Shown: positions 62,180 to 64,000 of the stretch, piece by piece
Numbering within the stretch: the stretch's first letter is position 1
How the letters are laid out: the number at the start of each line of letters is the position of its first letter
The notes under the pieces: generated by a model
The model's input: the letters and a program-made list of their open reading frames with translations, nothing else
Told to the model about the DNA's origin: nothing
Database searches by the model: none
Assembly (NCBI RefSeq): GCF_002222635.1
Contig: NZ_CP022415.1
Coordinates: 2,480,001 to 2,544,000, forward strand
Source: Pseudosulfitobacter pseudonitzschiae
GTDB lineage: Bacteria; Pseudomonadota; Alphaproteobacteria; Rhodobacterales; Rhodobacteraceae
Length of the DNA: 64,000 nucleotides
Reading direction: 5' to 3'
Translations under genes and position numbers: made by a program

Positions 62180-63134
62180 TCCGGATCACGACTTTGCCAG
62201 TGGCCTGACGCCTGCGCAGCAGGTCCAGACCGTCGTTGGCCTGCTCCAGCGACAGCACATTGCTGACATGGGGACGCAACTGGCCCGCGTTATACCACGC
62301 AATCAACCGCGCAAAGCTGCGCGTCAGCACGTCGGGGGCAAAGCGTTTGTAGCCGCCGACATAGAACCCGATCACCGTCAGGTTCTTCACCAGCAGGATA
62401 TTGGCGGGAATTTGCGGCACCGTGCCGCTGGCAAAACCGATGGGCAGGATGCGCGCCTCGGGGTTGCAGGCGCGCAAGGCAGCCGTGAACAGATCACCGC
62501 CAATCGGATCATAGACCACATCGGCACCGCCCAACGCCAGCACCGCCTCGCGCAGATCATCGCTATCACTGTCGATCAGATGATCAGCCCCTGCGGCGCG
62601 GGCAATCTCCAGCTTTTCGGCACCACGGGCACAGGCGATGACCTCGGCGCCCATCAGCTTGCCCAACTCGACCGCCGTCAGGCCGACGCCGCCAGAGGCA
62701 CCCAACACCAACAACCGTTCACCAGCTTGCAGATGTGCGCGGTGGTCCAGCGCCATGTGACTGCTGGCATAGGCCACCAGAAAGGCCGCCGCATCCGCGT
62801 CCGGCATATCGTCGGAAATCGGCACACAGGCACTGGCGGGCACCACGGCATAATCCGCCAGACCGCCATGCCCCGGATTGGCCGCAACCCGCTGGCCAAT
62901 GCCCAGCCCGCGCACACCTTCGCCAAGCGCATCGATTACGCCGCACAGCTCCATCCCCGGTGTCACGGGCAGGTCAAATTTTTCCTGATATTTTCCAATC
63001 TGAACCAGCGTATCGGCAAAATTCAGACCGCAGGCCAGCACCCGCACCCGTACTTCGCCCGCCGCAGGTTCCGGCAGGGCGATGTCATGCAGTTCCAGCG
63101 GCGCACCCAGCGCCGTGACCTGCATCGCACGCAT
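62166..63134 (-). CDS. NADPH:quinone oxidoreductase-like MDR protein
   Basis: This 322-residue zinc-free MDR enzyme has the GroES-like domain (CGLNFADTLVQIGKYQEK, TPGMELCGVIDALG) and a Rossmann domain with LVLGASGGVGLTAVELGKLM (residues 140-160). Similar proteins are annotated as quinone or crotonyl-CoA-type reductases. An internal ATG (63125) is another possible start. Its start shares a base with the nusB stop (TGATG), and nusB overlaps ribH, so it is the distal gene of ribH-nusB-MDR. Confidence 0.85.
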   Translation of the reverse strand: MRAMQVTALGAPLELHDIALPEPAAGEVRVRVLACGLNFADTLVQIGKYQEKFDLPVTPGMELCGVIDALGEGVRGLGIGQRVAANPGHGGLADYAVVPASACVPISDDMPDADAAAFLVAYASSHMALDHRAHLQAGERLLVLGASGGVGLTAVELGKLMGAEVIACARGAEKLEIARAAGADHLIDSDSDDLREAVLALGGADVVYDPIGGDLFTAALRACNPEARILPIGFASGTVPQIPANILLVKNLTVIGFYVGGYKRFAPDVLTRSFARLIAWYNAGQLRPHVSNVLSLEQANDGLDLLRRRQATGKVVIRISAA

Positions 63135-63601
63135 CAGAATGCCTCGGGCCGCGCCTCACGCGCCATGTGGTCCAGAACCGCATTCACAAAGCTGGGTTCC
63201 TTGCCATCGGGAAAGAACGCTTTCGCCACATCGACATATTCGACAATCACCACCTTGGGCGGCGTGCCGGTGTCGCGAAACTCGGCCCCTGCCGCGCGGA
63301 ACAGTGCCCGCAGCGTCGGGTCGATCCGTGCAATCGGCCATTTCGCCACCAGCGCACGGTCGGTCATCTGGTCGATGGACGCCTGATAGTTCACCGCATC
63401 TTCCAACACGCGCGCGAAATGGTCGGGGTCGCCCTCTTGCATCTCGTCGCCTTCATAGATCGCACCGAAACGGTGGTCCAGAAACTCGCGCCGCACCGCC
63501 TCGACGGTCATGCTGGAATGTTCCATCTGGAACAGCGCCTGCACTGCATATAGCCGCGAAGCCGAGCGCATTTTGCGTTTTTGATTGCCCGAAAGGGTCA
63601 T
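63134..63601 (-). CDS. nusB: transcription antitermination protein NusB
   Basis: This 155-residue all-helical protein binds boxA RNA with S10 and supports rRNA antitermination. SASRLYAVQALFQMEHS at the N-terminus and the C-terminal VVIVEYVDVAKAFFPDGKE and NAVLDHMAR segments are typical. Its ATG overlaps the ribH stop by four bases, the usual ribH-nusB pairing of bacteria. Confidence 0.94.
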   Translation of the reverse strand: MTLSGNQKRKMRSASRLYAVQALFQMEHSSMTVEAVRREFLDHRFGAIYEGDEMQEGDPDHFARVLEDAVNYQASIDQMTDRALVAKWPIARIDPTLRALFRAAGAEFRDTGTPPKVVIVEYVDVAKAFFPDGKEPSFVNAVLDHMAREARPEAF

Positions 63602-64000
63602 GCTGTCGTGGATCCGTCTGTATCGCCTGCAAGCAGGATGTTCTCAGAGGCCGGTTTGAACCCGATGCCTTTGCTTTGGCCCCGCCACTTACGGGCGAGC
63701 GCGACAAGATGCAAGGCCGCAGCAGCAGCCCCGCCGCCCTTGTTCTGGCCCTTGGTGTCGGCGCGCACTTCGGCCTGCTTGCGGTTTTCGACCGTCAGGA
63801 TGCCGTTGCCGATACACAGTCCCTGCAAGCCCAGCAATTGCAGCGCACGACTGCTGTCGTTGCACACGGTTTCGTAATGACTTGTCTCGCCCCGAATGAC
63901 ACAGCCCAGCGCCACATAGCCGTCAAAATTCGACGCGCGGTCCGAGATGCCGATAGCGGTGGGAATTTCCAACGCTCCGGGCATTTCAACCAGATCCCAA
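63598..64000 (-). CDS. ribH: 6,7-dimethyl-8-ribityllumazine synthase (5' end outside window)
   Basis: The C-terminal 134 residues of the penultimate riboflavin enzyme are visible. WDLVEMPGALEIPTAI at the edge, then GYVALGCVIRGETSHYE with the catalytic arginine and histidine, and NGILTVENRKQAEVRAD are clear lumazine synthase motifs. The N-terminal beta strand and start codon lie beyond base 64000. Its stop overlaps the nusB start. Confidence 0.93.
   Translation of the reverse strand, partial: WDLVEMPGALEIPTAIGISDRASNFDGYVALGCVIRGETSHYETVCNDSSRALQLLGLQGLCIGNGILTVENRKQAEVRADTKGQNKGGGAAAAALHLVALARKWRGQSKGIGFKPASENILLAGDTDGSTTA

Noticed and set aside
1-64000. tRNA, rRNA, CRISPR arrays, riboswitches, insertion sequences, prophage
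   Set aside because: I saw no tRNA T-arm with cloverleaf context outside genes, no regularly spaced repeats, no transposase or integrase, and no gap large enough for rRNA.

Overview
The window looks like ordinary chromosome from an alphaproteobacterium of the Rhodobacteraceae, probably the marine Roseobacter group. The evidence is high GC content, dense operons with ATGA and TGATG overlaps, an aa3-type oxidase subunit IV of the rhodobacterial kind, SoxR beside a glyoxalase-fold gene, and the gene order SDR, uvrC, pgsA, moaD, moaE. I see no rRNA, tRNA, CRISPR array, insertion sequence or prophage. About 70 protein genes are supported. The first (phaB) and last (ribH) run off the ends of the window.

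Layout. 1-2.2 kb: end of phaB, then a NemR-like TetR regulator with a zinc-free MDR reductase. 2.3-7.2 kb: DUF465, a tRNA methyltransferase-like gene, DUF2007, polyprenyl diphosphate synthase, ispE and a large TPR protein. 7.3-11 kb: ArsR/SRPBCC pair, ETF-ubiquinone oxidoreductase, soxR and a VOC protein under a SoxR-type promoter. 11-19 kb: greA, a membrane protein, LysR/aldo-keto reductase, then a molybdenum cofactor block (moeA fusion, mobB, mobA, fdhD). 18.9-25.2 kb: azlCD, a lipoprotein, the 44-residue oxidase subunit IV, a metallo-beta-lactamase hydrolase with an acyl-CoA dehydrogenase, and sua5. 25.2-31 kb: a four-gene operon resembling alkJ and alkK with an aldehyde dehydrogenase and its own TetR regulator. 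It forms an alcohol to aldehyde to acid to acyl-CoA route.

31-41 kb: a hydrolase remnant, a YqgE/AlgH protein, a DsbD-N-like exported protein, an RND pump with adaptor, moaB, a LysE exporter, a phosphoesterase and an unusual uracil-DNA glycosylase. 40.8-44.8 kb: pyrB, two small membrane proteins, a dihydroorotase homologue without its catalytic residues, and plsY. 45-51 kb: gshA, a membrane protein, rsmE divergent from ubiA, and an OmpA-domain protein with a coiled-coil partner. 51-64 kb: moaE, moaD, pgsA, a beta-lactamase-fold hydrolase, uvrC, SDR, CaCA exchanger, a 54-residue zinc-ribbon membrane protein, S49 peptidase, a YadGH-like ABC exporter, a CoxG-like protein, a DMT transporter, an MDR oxidoreductase, nusB and ribH.

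The points most worth a second look are: the catalytically dead dihydroorotase beside pyrB; the uracil-DNA glycosylase lacking its iron-sulfur ligands; an intergenic repeat present three times whose paired hairpins covary; a 19-bp-spacer SoxR promoter; the RND permease with extra membrane helices; the moeA fusion; the zinc-ribbon microprotein; and a cluster of DnaA-box-like motifs upstream of uvrC. None is a whole new system. All readings come from inspection alone, without any database search.
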